This document shows, piece by piece, positions 9,521-18,850 of a DNA stretch of 64,000 nucleotides. The notes under the pieces are model-generated. The model was not told the DNA's origin. It ran no database searches and saw nothing but the letters and a program-made list of their open reading frames with translations. Where the stretch lies: the NCBI GenBank assembly GCA_002291465.1, contig CP021238.1:1426001-1490000 (forward strand), read 5' to 3'. The first letter of the stretch is position 1; each line of letters begins with the position of its first letter. The translations under genes and the position numbers were made by a program. This DNA comes from Mycobacterium lepraemurium (GTDB lineage Bacteria > Actinomycetota > Actinomycetes > Mycobacteriales > Mycobacteriaceae).

Positions 9521-10321
9521 GTGCCCATCCCGACGCCCTACGAGGACCTCCTGCGGCTGGTGCTCGATCGGGGAACGGCCAAATCCGACCGCACCGGCAC
9601 CGGGACGCGCAGCCTGTTCGGCCAGCAGCTGCGCTATGACCTGTCGGTCGGCTTCCCGCTGATCACCACCAAGAAGGTGCACCTGAAATCGGTGGTCTAT
9701 GAGTTGCTGTGGTTCTTGCGCGGCGACTCCAACGTCGACTGGCTGCACCGGCACGGCGTCACCATTTGGGGCGAATGGGCAAGCGACACAGGTGATCTCG
9801 GGCCGATCTACGGTGTGCAGTGGCGGTCCTGGCCGACGCCGTCGGGCGAACACGTCGACCAGATCAGCGCCGCGTTGGAGTTGTTGCGCACCGACCCCGA
9901 CTCGCGGCGCATCATCGTCTCGGCGTGGAACGTCGGCGAGATCCCGCGGATGGCGCTGCCGCCGTGTCACGCGTTCTTCCAGTTCTACGTGGCCGACGGG
10001 CGGCTGAGCTGCCAGCTCTACCAGCGCAGCGCCGACCTGTTTCTGGGCGTGCCGTTCAACATCGCCAGCTACGCGCTGCTCACCCACATGATGGCCGCCC
10101 AGGCCGGGCTGTCGGTCGGCGAATTCGTGTGGACCGGCGGCGACTGCCACATCTACGACAACCACGTCGAGCAGGTCCGGCTGCAGCTGAGCCGCGAGCC
10201 CCGGCCCTACCCGGAACTTGTTCTGGCGCATAGGGGTTCGATATTCGACTACACCTACGACGACGTCGTGGTGCACAACTACGATCCGCACCCGGCCATC
10301 AAGGCCCCCGTCGCGGTATGA
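9521..10321 (+). CDS. thyA: Thymidylate synthase ThyA
   Basis: 266 residues, matching Rv2764c. It converts dUMP and methylene-tetrahydrofolate to dTMP and dihydrofolate. The active-site Cys149 lies in [12 protein letters not shown], preceded by the phosphate-binding Arg pair in [14 protein letters not shown] and followed by [22 protein letters not shown], all strongly conserved. Translation starts at GTG. The stop overlaps the dfrA ATG by four bases, so ThyA, which makes dihydrofolate, is coupled to the reductase that recycles it. The same window also holds thyX, the flavin-dependent alternative enzyme. Confidence 0.97.
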   Translation: MPIPTPYEDLLRLVLDRGTAKSDRTGTGTRSLFGQQLRYDLSVGFPLITTKKVHLKSVVYELLWFLRGDSNVDWLHRHGVTIWGEWASDTGDLGPIYGVQWRSWPTPSGEHVDQISAALELLRTDPDSRRIIVSAWNVGEIPRMALPPCHAFFQFYVADGRLSCQLYQRSADLFLGVPFNIASYALLTHMMAAQAGLSVGEFVWTGGDCHIYDNHVEQVRLQLSREPRPYPELVLAHRGSIFDYTYDDVVVHNYDPHPAIKAPVAV

Positions 10322-10857
10322 CCCGTGCCGAGGTGGGCCTGGTGTGGGCCCAGTCGACGTCTGGCGTCATCGGCCGCGGCGGTGACATCCCGTGGAACGT
10401 ACCCGAAGATCTCACCCGGTTCAATGAGGTGACCATGGGGCACACCGTGATCATGGGCCGGCGGACCTGGGAGTCGTTGCCGGCCAAGGTGCGGCCGCTG
10501 CCCGGCCGGCGCAACGTGGTGGTGTCCCGCCGGCTCGACTTCGTCGCCGACGCGGCGCGGGTGGCCGGGTCGCTGGAGGAGGCCCTCGCGCACGCCGGAA
10601 GCGACCCCGCGCCGTGGGTGATCGGCGGTGCGCAGATCTATCTGCTGGCGCTGCCCCATGCCACCCGCTGCGAGGTCACCGAGATCGAGATCGACCTACG
10701 CCGCGACGACGCGCTGGCGCCCGCGCTGGACGACAGCTGGGTGGGCGAGACGGGCGAGTGGCTGGCCAGCCGCTCCGGGCTGCGGTACCGGTTCCACAGC
10801 TACCGTCGGGACCCGCGCGCTTCCGTTCGCGGCTGTTCGCCCTCACACCCGAGCTGA
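10318..10857 (+). CDS. dfrA: Dihydrofolate reductase
   Basis: 179 residues. It reduces dihydrofolate to tetrahydrofolate with NADPH. Family signatures: [30 protein letters not shown] (positions about 6-35, with the catalytic acid in the PWNVPED loop), [20 protein letters not shown], and [13 protein letters not shown]. The protein is about 20 residues longer than the 159-residue M. tuberculosis enzyme because of a C-terminal tail after [10 protein letters not shown], as in M. avium DHFR. It follows thyA in an ATGA overlap and is the last gene of this two-gene unit. Confidence 0.95.
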   Translation: MTRAEVGLVWAQSTSGVIGRGGDIPWNVPEDLTRFNEVTMGHTVIMGRRTWESLPAKVRPLPGRRNVVVSRRLDFVADAARVAGSLEEALAHAGSDPAPWVIGGAQIYLLALPHATRCEVTEIEIDLRRDDALAPALDDSWVGETGEWLASRSGLRYRFHSYRRDPRASVRGCSPSHPS

Positions 10858-10926
10858 CATACTCGGACGCGGGGGTCGGTCACACACCGTCTACCAGCCG
10901 CTGTTCGGGAAAAGGGGGAATTGACA

Positions 10927-11661
10927 GTGATCACCGAACCCGTCAAGACGTTTTCGCGCAAGTTCATGGGCTACGACACCACCGCGGTCTATGCGCACAT
11001 CGAGATGCTGACCGCCAAGCAGCAGCTGTTGATCGACGACGTGGAGAGCCTGCGCGCAAGGCTGCAGGAGTCCAACAAGCAAACGGCCGCGCTGCGCAAG
11101 GAGGTCACCGCGCTCACCGACACCTCGCCGGCGCCGCACGCGGTGCAGCAACGGATGGCCAAGATGCTGGCCCGCGCGGTCGACGAGGTGGCCGAGATGC
11201 AGGCCGAGGCGCGGGCCGAGGCCGACGCGCAGATCGCCGCGGCGGAAGCCGAGGCGCAGGCCGCCGAGCGCAAGCGCGACGAGGTGCTCGCCGACATGGC
11301 TGCGCAGCAGGAGGCGCTGGAGGCCGAATACCGGGAGACCAAGGAGAAGCTGGACGCCGAGCTGGCCGACATGCGCGCCGAGGCGCAGGCGGCCATCGAC
11401 GAGGCGCGCCGCACCGCCGAACGGGAGTGCGAGCAGCTGCTCGGCGACACCAAGCAGGGCGCCGACCACCACCGCGACACGGCCCGGCGGGCGGTGGAGG
11501 AGGCCAGCGCGCAGCGGATCAAGATCCTCGAGCAGCTGATGAGCGTGTACCGCGAGCTCGAGGACGTCCCGGCCGCGCTGCAGGCCGCCTACGACGAGCA
11601 GCAGGGCTCGGCCGACGACGGTGTGCTGGCGGCGGTGGACGGCAAGGTCCGCGCGGGCTGA
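10927..11661 (+). CDS. DivIVA-like coiled-coil protein
   Basis: About 244 residues. The N-terminus has a DivIVA-like motif (FSRKFMGYDTTAVYAHIEML, residues about 8-27). A very long, charged, Ala/Glu-rich coiled coil then runs from roughly residue 28 to 215 with no membrane segment. DivIVA-type proteins in actinobacteria (Wag31 is the main one) sit at the inner membrane of growing poles and organise wall synthesis. Here a similar structural role is inferred, not shown. A strong ribosome site AGGGGGAA at 10913-10920 fits the GTG at 10927 better than the TTG at 10921, which would touch it. The next gene starts directly after the stop. Confidence 0.65.
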   Translation: MITEPVKTFSRKFMGYDTTAVYAHIEMLTAKQQLLIDDVESLRARLQESNKQTAALRKEVTALTDTSPAPHAVQQRMAKMLARAVDEVAEMQAEARAEADAQIAAAEAEAQAAERKRDEVLADMAAQQEALEAEYRETKEKLDAELADMRAEAQAAIDEARRTAERECEQLLGDTKQGADHHRDTARRAVEEASAQRIKILEQLMSVYRELEDVPAALQAAYDEQQGSADDGVLAAVDGKVRAG

Positions 11662-12897
11662 GTGTCGCCGGGCGGCGGTATCGTCGGCGCCGTGTCGACC
11701 CGCAGGCTGTCCGTCGCCCAGGCCCGCCGGATTGCCGTTGCGGCCCAAGGCTTTACCGAGCCCCGGTCCGCGGGTGCCGTCACCCGCGCGCACCTGAACC
11801 GGCTAATATCCAAAATCCAAGTGCTGCAATTGGATTCGGTGTCGGTCGCGGTGCGCGCCCACTACGCTCCAGTGTTCAACCGGCTCGGCCCGTACGACCG
11901 CGAGGTGCTCGACCACGCCGCGTGGGGCCCGCGCTCGTCGCGGCTGCTGGTCGAGTACTGGGCGCACGAGGCCGCGCTGATGGCTGTCGAGGATTGGCCG
12001 TTGCTGCGCTGGCGGATGCGTCAGTACCGGCACGGCCGGTGGGGAACCCACATCGTGCAGGCCAATCCGCGGCTCGCCGACGCGGTCGTGGCCGCCGTGG
12101 CCGAGCTCGGGCCCAGCACGGCCGGGCAGATCGAGGCGCATCTGGCGGCCGAGCCGCGCCGCAGGAAGGGCGCCTGGTGGAACCGCAGCGACACCAAGTG
12201 GGTCGCCGAGGCACTGTTCGCCGCCGGGGCGCTCACCACCGCCACCCGGGTTGGCTTCGACCGCCACTACGACCTGGTGGAACGGGTGCTGCCGGCCGAC
12301 GTCCTGGCCCGCCGGGTCGACGACGAGGCGATCCGGGAGCTGACGCTGCGGGCCGCCGGCGCGCTGGGAGTGGGCACCGAGGCCGACATTCGCGACTATT
12401 TCCGGCTGTCCGCCGCGCAGGCCAAGCCGGCGATCGTCGAGCTGGTGGCTGTCGGCGACCTGGACCGGGTCGAGGTGGCCGGCTGGCCGGCGCTGGCCTA
12501 CCTGCGGGCCGGCCGCGCCGTGCCGCGCGCGGACCGCGGCACCGCGCTGTTGTGTCCGTTCGACCCGTTGATCTTCTTCCGGCCCCGCGTCGAGCGGCTC
12601 TTCGAATTCCATTACCGCATCCAGATTTACACGCCGGTCTCCAAGCGCCGGTACGGCTACTACGTGTGGCCGCTGCTGATGGACGGGCAGCTGGTGGCCC
12701 GCGTCGACCTGAAGGCCGACCGGGCCGCCGGCACGCTACGCGCCCTCGGCGCCTTCGCCGAGCCGCAGGTGCCGCGGCCCCGGGTCGCCGCCGCGCTGGC
12801 CGGTGAACTGTGGTCCATGGCGTCCTGGCTGGGCCTGGGCGGGCTCAGCGTTGCCGACCGCGGGGATCTGGCCCCGGCGCTGCGTGCGGTCGCCTGA
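11662..12897 (+). CDS. YcaQ/AlkX-like winged-helix DNA glycosylase family protein
   Basis: 411 residues of the HTH_42/YcaQ family, which includes AlkZ, a glycosylase that unhooks interstrand DNA crosslinks. The N-terminal arginine-rich helix (RRLSVAQARRIAVAAQGF) is followed by IQVLQLDSV, whose Q56-L-D58 matches the QxD catalytic motif of AlkX-type members rather than the QxQ of AlkZ. Further family blocks are RLLVEYWAHEAALM, three winged-helix-like segments, and LLCPFDPLIFFRPRVERLFEFHYRIQIY. A role in removing bulky or crosslinked DNA adducts is inferred from the family. The start is uncertain: GTG at 11662 abuts the previous stop, and GTG at 11692 would remove only ten residues. Confidence 0.75.
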   Translation: MSPGGGIVGAVSTRRLSVAQARRIAVAAQGFTEPRSAGAVTRAHLNRLISKIQVLQLDSVSVAVRAHYAPVFNRLGPYDREVLDHAAWGPRSSRLLVEYWAHEAALMAVEDWPLLRWRMRQYRHGRWGTHIVQANPRLADAVVAAVAELGPSTAGQIEAHLAAEPRRRKGAWWNRSDTKWVAEALFAAGALTTATRVGFDRHYDLVERVLPADVLARRVDDEAIRELTLRAAGALGVGTEADIRDYFRLSAAQAKPAIVELVAVGDLDRVEVAGWPALAYLRAGRAVPRADRGTALLCPFDPLIFFRPRVERLFEFHYRIQIYTPVSKRRYGYYVWPLLMDGQLVARVDLKADRAAGTLRALGAFAEPQVPRPRVAAALAGELWSMASWLGLGGLSVADRGDLAPALRAVA

Positions 12898-12985
12898 CGC
12901 GGCCGCACGGCGCGCATTGTCGCCGGGCGAAGGTGAGCCTGCCTGCGGCTTGTCGCTCTGGCAGCGGCAAAGCAACGAAGCCGAC

Positions 12986-13917
12986 CTACGCCACCGCGCC
13001 CGGCGCTTGGGATTCTTCCGGCGAGGCCTCGGCAAGTGCGGCAAGTGCATCGGTGAGCAAGCGATGGATACCGGCATTGATTGTGGTGCAGACGCTCTCG
13101 ATCTTCGACGCGTTCTTCTGGATCGCGCTGGCGTTCTTCTTCACATCGTCGAGTTTCTCGAGCTGCCCGATCGCCTCGGTGATTTTCTCCTCGGCGGTGG
13201 CGAGCTGCTCAGCCCCTCGGCGGCTAGACGCCGCCAGGGCAGCGGCGCGCACAAGCATGACGACGGTGCGCAGCAGCGCCGGGTCGTCGACAGCGGGGTC
13301 GAAGGCGAGCACGATACGGCGGGCACCCAGAACACGGATGGACTGTTCACCGTTCTGTGCGGCAGTGGGAACGTCGACTTCGCTTTGGCGTCCAAATCGG
13401 CGCCGAACTTCTCCAGCACCGGCATCAGTCGCTCCACCACCTCGGGATTCTGACCCCCGAAGAGGCGGCGGACTTCGGCCACCGCGGCCTTGGTCGACTC
13501 CTGGAGCTCCCTTCGGGTGGCCTTGTCGGCATCGGTGATCGCCTTCTTGGCGTTCTCCGCGGCCTTGCCGACCGCGTCCGACGCGGACTTCACCGCGCGT
13601 TCGGCGACCTCGGCTGCCTTCGCACTGGTGTCGGCGGCCTTCTCGCCGACTTCCTTCATCATTCGTTCCAGCACTCGAGCGTCTTGGGCCTGGCCGGTTG
13701 CTGACAGCGCGTGCGCGCCGATCTTGATGGCTTCGGTGACAAAAGCGGTCAGATCAGCATCGGCGAGGACGTCGGGGTCGTCGACGATTTCGCCCCTTTC
13801 ACCGTCTGTCCAGCGTTGAGCTTCGCGCACAACGTCCTTATCGCGCACTGTGAGTTGTTCGATCTCGACAGCGGTCAAGCTGCCGTTGAGATGAGCGTGT
13901 CGGTGTTCCTGTGGCAT
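12986..13917 (-). pseudogene. Long coiled-coil protein, unknown function, one frameshift
   Basis: From the ATG at 13917 the frame runs through an acidic N-terminus (LTAVEIEQLTVRDKDVVREAQRW), then an Ala/Lys/Glu-rich helical stretch (KAAEVAERAVKSASDAVGK and similar). Near 13376 it leaves frame and resumes as VLAFDPAVDDPALLRTVVMLVRAA and a second helical repeat region to the TAG at 12986. Joined, it would be about 310 residues, soluble and almost all helical. I do not recognise the family. It diverges from the HTH gene at 14091, and a perfect AT-rich palindrome lies between them, which suggests joint control. Codon usage fits an acquired accessory gene. Confidence 0.55.
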
Positions 13918-14001
13918 GTCTGCCTCCTCGGTTCAGGGCCCTCGCGAATGCGGAAGCGCGATGAACGAGAGGATGACGGCGAGTGGGATGTAAGGTCAAC
14001 T

Positions 14002-14035
14002 GAATATACTGATAAGTTCGCTTATCAGTATATTC
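14002..14035. promoter_or_regulatory. Perfect 34-bp palindrome, candidate operator
   Basis: GAATATACTGATAAG (14002-14016) is followed by TTCG (14017-14020) and then the exact reverse complement CTTATCAGTATATTC (14021-14035). It is very AT-rich inside GC-rich DNA and lies between the divergent starts at 13917 and 14091. It could be the operator of an HTH regulator, or, if transcribed, a hairpin closed by a TTCG tetraloop. Confidence 0.7.
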
Positions 14036-14090
14036 ATTGCCATTATTAGGTCGCGGGGTTTACGTTCTGGGGTGACCCGGAAGGAGTCCC

Positions 14091-15965
14091 GTGAGCACGC
14101 TGACGCTGCAGGACGTGGCGGACCTTGCAAAGGTCCGCCGGCCTGTCGTCAGCATGTGGCGAAAGCGCCCAATTGTGCGCGGTGTGTCGATTCCGTTTCC
14201 GGAGCCGGTGGAGACCGTCGATGGTGTCGCGCGGTTCGCTCGCGATGAGGTGGTCGACTGGCTGACACGCACAGGCCGGGGCAACAACCGCGAGCACAGC
14301 GACGATGCACCCGCGGTCGCGGTACCCGACGGCGTGGCCCTCGAGGATGTCGTCACGCTGCACGCTGCTGTGTTGGCATGTACTCACGGGAGAAGAACTC
14401 GCCGGCACATCGCTGCCGCACCGCGTTCGGCGGGCTGAGGAGTTCGATCCGGATGACCTGTCGCTGTTACATGAGATCCGCGGCTTGCAAGCTCCAGAGT
14501 CCACGCTCAACTACGTTGACGATCTGGTGGAGGCGTCGTTCGGTTCACCCGATGCACTGGCGCGCTTTGAGCAAGGACGCCTGAAGCGTGCGCTGGGTGC
14601 GCGTGAGCTCACCGATGAGGCGGTCCAGTCGCTAGGCTGGATTGTCGAGGCGGCGGCCACGCGCCTTGAGCAAGAGCCTGTTGTTATGCGCGCCGACGAC
14701 GCGGTGGCGCTTGACATCGCGGCGGCATGTGAACTCGGGATTGTGTCCAACGACCGCGCACTTCGTCGCAGAGCGGTGATCCGCGGCATCACCGTCAATG
14801 AATCGACCGTGCGAACACGCATTTCAGTGTCATCACTTGTTGGCCTGGACATTGGCGATGCGCTTGACCGCGCTGATGAAGTTGTTGTCGCGTTGGACGA
14901 AGGTGACGTAGCGGTGCTGCTTGGTCCTGCCGCGGCATTGCCCGACGAGCTGGCGGGAACCCTGCAGCAACGTCGGGCAAGGACCTTGCGGGTTGGCAAT
15001 CTAGTTGCGGCAATCCGACTCCCGCGGACTATGGCGCGAGGTGCACCGCCAGAGCCTCGCAATGTGGATATGCCTCGGAGGCGCGAACGCACAGCGCCCC
15101 CTGGATTGCCGATCTTGGCGCCATTGACCATCTCGAACGCAGCGATATTGCTGCTGACGTCGCCGGGGCGTTAGCTCAGACCGAGGATCGTGCGTTCCGG
15201 TATGCGCGCCGTATCGAGTTGGCGCGCGTGTTCGCCGCGGGCTCCGTAGTAGCGCGTGGCGTGCGCGCACCGACGTTGCGTGAAGCAGATCCGACGGAAC
15301 ACCTCGACCGCGTGCATGCCGCAACGCTGACGACGACGTCGCCGTTGGAGCCGTTGGATGTCCTGGTGGAGCCATCGCCTGGGCGCTTCCGATTGCTGTA
15401 CCGCTCGCTTGATGGGCTTCAGGAGCGTAAGCATTTGATTGTCAAGCGCGGCAGTCGAATCGACGTTGGTGATGCTTCGCCCGACGGGACGGTCCAAGTA
15501 TTGCCGGCCGAAATAGTAGGGCGGATTGCGCTCGATCCGATCGACGCGACGCGCAAGTATCCCCGCGCGGCCCGCGCCGACCTGGGCGACGTAATCTTCG
15601 TCGAGAAGCCGCGCCCACGGGCGTGGGTTGACCCGGTTGGCGGGGCGATGGTGGCGTCGCCGGCGCGGATTATCCAGCTGCAGGAATCGGCGGAAATCGG
15701 CCCGATGGTGTTGGCAACCGTGATCAACGAAATGGCTGCTGTCGGAACCGAATGGAAGACTTGGGCGGTTCCTGCGATGCGCCGGGACGAGGCTGTGCGA
15801 CTGGAAGAGGCGCTGATGCGCGCTGATGACTTCGAACGCGAAGCGCATAAACGAGCCGATGCGGCAAGGGACCTGAAGACAGCGCTGATTAATGGGGTCG
15901 CTGCCGGTGCTCTCACGCTCGATGCCCAACCAACCACGCCAGGCATTGCCGTGGCTGCGAGATAG
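14091..15965 (+). pseudogene. HTH plus target-recognition-domain protein of the type I R-M locus, three frameshifts
   Basis: The N-terminus TLQDVADLAKVRRPVVSMWRK is a MerR/excisionase-like helix-turn-helix. The C-terminus (GDVIFVEKPRPRAWVDPVGG, IGPMVLATVINEMAA, DLKTALINGVAAGALTL) looks like the target-recognition and spacer-helix part of a type I specificity subunit. Together the gene would give about 620 residues. The frame shifts near 14375, 15025 (where WREVHRQSLAMWICLGG begins) and 15100 (WIADLGAIDHLERSD). I see no methylase DPxCGxG or NPPY motif, although actinobacterial proteins of this layout are often annotated N-6 DNA methylases. AAGGAG precedes the GTG start. It lies 14 bases upstream of hsdM, probably in the same operon. 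Confidence 0.6.
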
Positions 15966-15979
15966 GAAGGAATTCTCCG

Positions 15980-17610
15980 ATGCCTCCGAGGAAGAAGCCA
16001 GTGCAATCGCAAGTGCCGTCGACCATGAAGGAACTCAAGGACACGCTCTGGAAAGCCGCCGACAAGCTGCGCGGGTCGCTGTCGGCCAGCCAGTACAAGG
16101 ATGTGATCCTCGGATTGGTGTTCTTGAAGTATGTGTCGGACGCGTACGACGGACGGCGAGAAGCGATTCGGGCGGAACTCGCAGCCGACGGGATGGATGA
16201 GTCGTAGATCGAAGACCTGATCGACGATCCGGAGGAGTACCACGGTTACGGCGTCTTCGTGGTGCCCGCGAATGCCCGCTGGAAGTTCCTGGCGGAGAAC
16301 GCGAAAGGCAAGCCAGCGGTTGGTGGCAGCTCTGCCAAGAACGTCGGTCAGCTCATCGACGAGGCGATGGACGCGGTGATGAAGGCTAACCCGACACTGG
16401 CCGGAACGCTGCCCCGCTTGTACAACAAGGACAACATCGACCAGCGCCGGTTGGGGGAGCTGATCGACTTGTTCAACAGTGCGCGGTTCAGCCGCCAAGG
16501 TTGAGCACCGCGCCCGCGACCTGATGGGCGAGGTTTACGAGTACTTCCTCGGGAATTTCGCCCGCGCAGAAGGTCGGCGGGGTGGCGAGTTTCTTCACGC
16601 CGCGGAGTGTGGTCAAGGTGATTGTGGAGGTGCTGGAGCCATCGCGCGGGCGGGTGTATGACCCGTGCTGCGGCTCCGGCGGCATGTTCGTGCAGACGGA
16701 GAGTTTCATCTACGAGCACGATGGCGACCCGAAGGACGTGGCCATCCTTGGCCAGGAAGTTATCGAGGAGACCTGGCGGATGGCGAAAATGAATCTCGCC
16801 ATACACGGCATCGACAACAAAGGTCTTGGTGCGCGGTGGGGTGACACCTTCGCCCGCGACCAGCATGCGGACCTGCAGATGGACTATGTGACGGCCAATC
16901 CGCCCTTCAATATCAAGCACTGGTCCCGCAATGAGGAAGATCCGCGCTGGCGGTTCGGCGTTCCGCCCGCCAACAATGCCAACTATGCCTGGATTCAACA
17001 CATCCTGTCGAAGTTGGCGCCAGGCGGCAAGGCCGGCGTGGTGATGGCCAACGGATCGATGTCATCTAACTCCAACGGGGAAGGCGAGATTCGCGCACAG
17101 ATCGTTGAGGCTGACCTGGTGTCCTGCATGGTCGCACTGCCGACGCAGTTGTTCCGCAGCACGGGAATCCCTGTGTGCCTGTGGTTCTTCGCCAAAGACA
17201 AGACGGCGGGTAAGCAGGGTTCGATCGACCGCACCGGCCAGGTGCTGTTCATCGATGCCCGCGAGATGGGCTACATGGTGGACCGCGCTGAGCGTGCACT
17301 GACCAATGAGGAAATCGTCCGGATCGGTGACACCTATCACGCCTGGCGGGGATCGGCGTCAGCTGCTGCGAAAGGTCTTACCTACGAGGATATTCCGGGC
17401 TTCTGCAAGTCAGCGACATTGGCAGAGATCAAGGTCGCCGGGTACGCGCTGACACCTGGGCGGTACGTCGGATCACGTGCAGTGGAGGGCGACGGTGAGC
17501 CTATTGACGAGAAGATTGTCCGGCTGACGAAGGAGCTGTTGGAGGCATTCGACGAGTCGGCGCGGTTAGAGAAGGTCGTGCGCGAGCAATTGGGGCGGAT
17601 CCACGGCTGA
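15980..17610 (+). pseudogene. hsdM: Type I restriction-modification DNA methylase HsdM, amber plus two frameshifts
   Basis: The rebuilt protein is about 540 residues, like Rv2756c. It starts with the HsdM N-terminal domain (LWKAADKLRGSLSASQYKD, VILGLVFLKYVSDAY), followed by motif [11 protein letters not shown] and motif IV NPPFN of N6-adenine methylases. Lesions: an in-frame TAG at 16205-16207 (probably from CAG, within DES-Q-IEDLIDD) and frame changes near 16490 and 16580. The part after 16582, carrying both catalytic motifs, is open for 343 codons, but without the N-terminal domain it is unlikely to assemble with HsdS. AGGAAGGA precedes the ATG. In M. tuberculosis hsdM occupies the same place between thyX and dfrA. 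Confidence 0.88.
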
Positions 17611-18797
17611 GATCGCTTTGGCGGAGATCGCAGTACCAGGTGGATTGATAAGCGGTTCGTCCGGATCTAATCTTGTCGCCTCTGACTACGCTGATTCCGG
17701 CATTCCAGTTATCCGCGGAGTCAATATGACGGGCCCGTATATTAGTGGCGATTTCGCGTTGTAACTACAGAAAAATATTCTCTTGACCTTTCGAGGTCTA
17801 CGGTTGAACTGGGTGATCTTGTCTTCACGCAGCGGGGCACTCTTGGTCAGGTTGCGGTTGTCCCTTCGGAGCCTTATGCGAAATATGTCGTTTCTCAGAG
17901 TCAGATGGGGCTTCGTGTAAACAAGGAAGTCGCCGATCCACAATTTGTTTATTATGCATGTAATGATATCCGATTCTTAAGGCAGGTTAGCGACAATGCT
18001 ATCGCCACAGGTGTGCCACATATCAATCTAGGAATCTTGCACGGTTGACTATTCCGCGCTTCTCAGCTAGCGAACAGCGCGGAATCGCAGACGTGCTGAG
18101 CGCACTTGATGACAAGATCGCCGTCAATGACCAAATCGCTCGCAGCGCCTTCGAGCTAGCCCACTCACTCGCTCTACGTGTCATGCGCACAGCTTGTGGC
18201 GGGATGCCCAAGCTGATTCACACAAAGTTCGGTGCGTTGGGCGAACTATTCGATGGACCGCACGCAACACCGACTCGCCGCTCCGAAGTGCCTTACTTCC
18301 TAAACATTTCGAGCTTGAAATCTGGTCGGCTTGACCTTGCAGAGTCGGATCATGTGTCAGAGTCGGACTTCTCAAAATGGACGCGTCGTGTGATGCCACA
18401 AGCGGGCGACTTGCTGTTTTCGTATGAGACCAGAATCGGTCACGCAGCCCTCATGCCCGGTGGTATACGCGCGTGCCTCGGTCGACGCATGGCACTACTA
18501 CGCCCTGACCGAACGCGCGTCGACCCGGCGTTCCTCATCCATTTTTATTTGAGTCCGGGCTTCCAGCGGAAGATCGCAAAGCATACAATTCACGGCGCTA
18601 CGGTCCCTCGCATAGGACTCGCGACTATGCCGGATTGGGACGTTGAGATCCCGGTGTTAGCAGAGCAGAAGACGATTGCCGGCGTACTCGACGCGCTGCA
18701 CGAAAAGATCATCAACAGCGATCGTGAATCTCAGCGGTTCGCAACTGTTCGCGACGAATTCCTTCCGCTCCTGATGTCCGGCAAGATCCGGGTGTAA
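17603..18797 (+). pseudogene. hsdS: Type I specificity subunit HsdS, degraded first half
   Basis: Two target-recognition halves are visible. The first (IALAEIAVPGGLISGSSGSN, IPVIRGVNMTGPYISG, then LGDLVFTQRGTLGQVAVVP) breaks at about 17760 and again near 18043. The second (FGALGELFDGPHATPTR through FLPLLMSGKIRV) is open from 18045 to the stop, including the conserved helix SEQRGIADVLSALDDKIAVND. The expected start [10 protein letters not shown] reads ACG-GCT-GAG at 17603, so the initiator ATG may itself be mutated (inferred). The segment at about 17690-18040 is clearly more AT-rich than its surroundings, common in target-recognition domains swapped between strains. HsdS would set the methylation target; the two halves would read a bipartite site. 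Confidence 0.8.
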
Positions 18798-18850
18798 GGA
18801 TGCCGAGTCAGCTGTAAGCGAGGTGCTGTGAGCGCCGCGGAGAACGACTC

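Noticed and set aside
8738..10291. 517-codon minus-strand frame running from the hydrolase back through thyA
   Set aside because: Only the part up to the ATG at 9478 is the dienelactone hydrolase; the upstream extension is antisense to thyA.
10614..12806. 730-codon plus-strand frame across dfrA, the coiled-coil gene and the YcaQ-like gene
   Set aside because: It is the wrong frame of three recognisable genes and is dominated by Arg/Ala/Gly.
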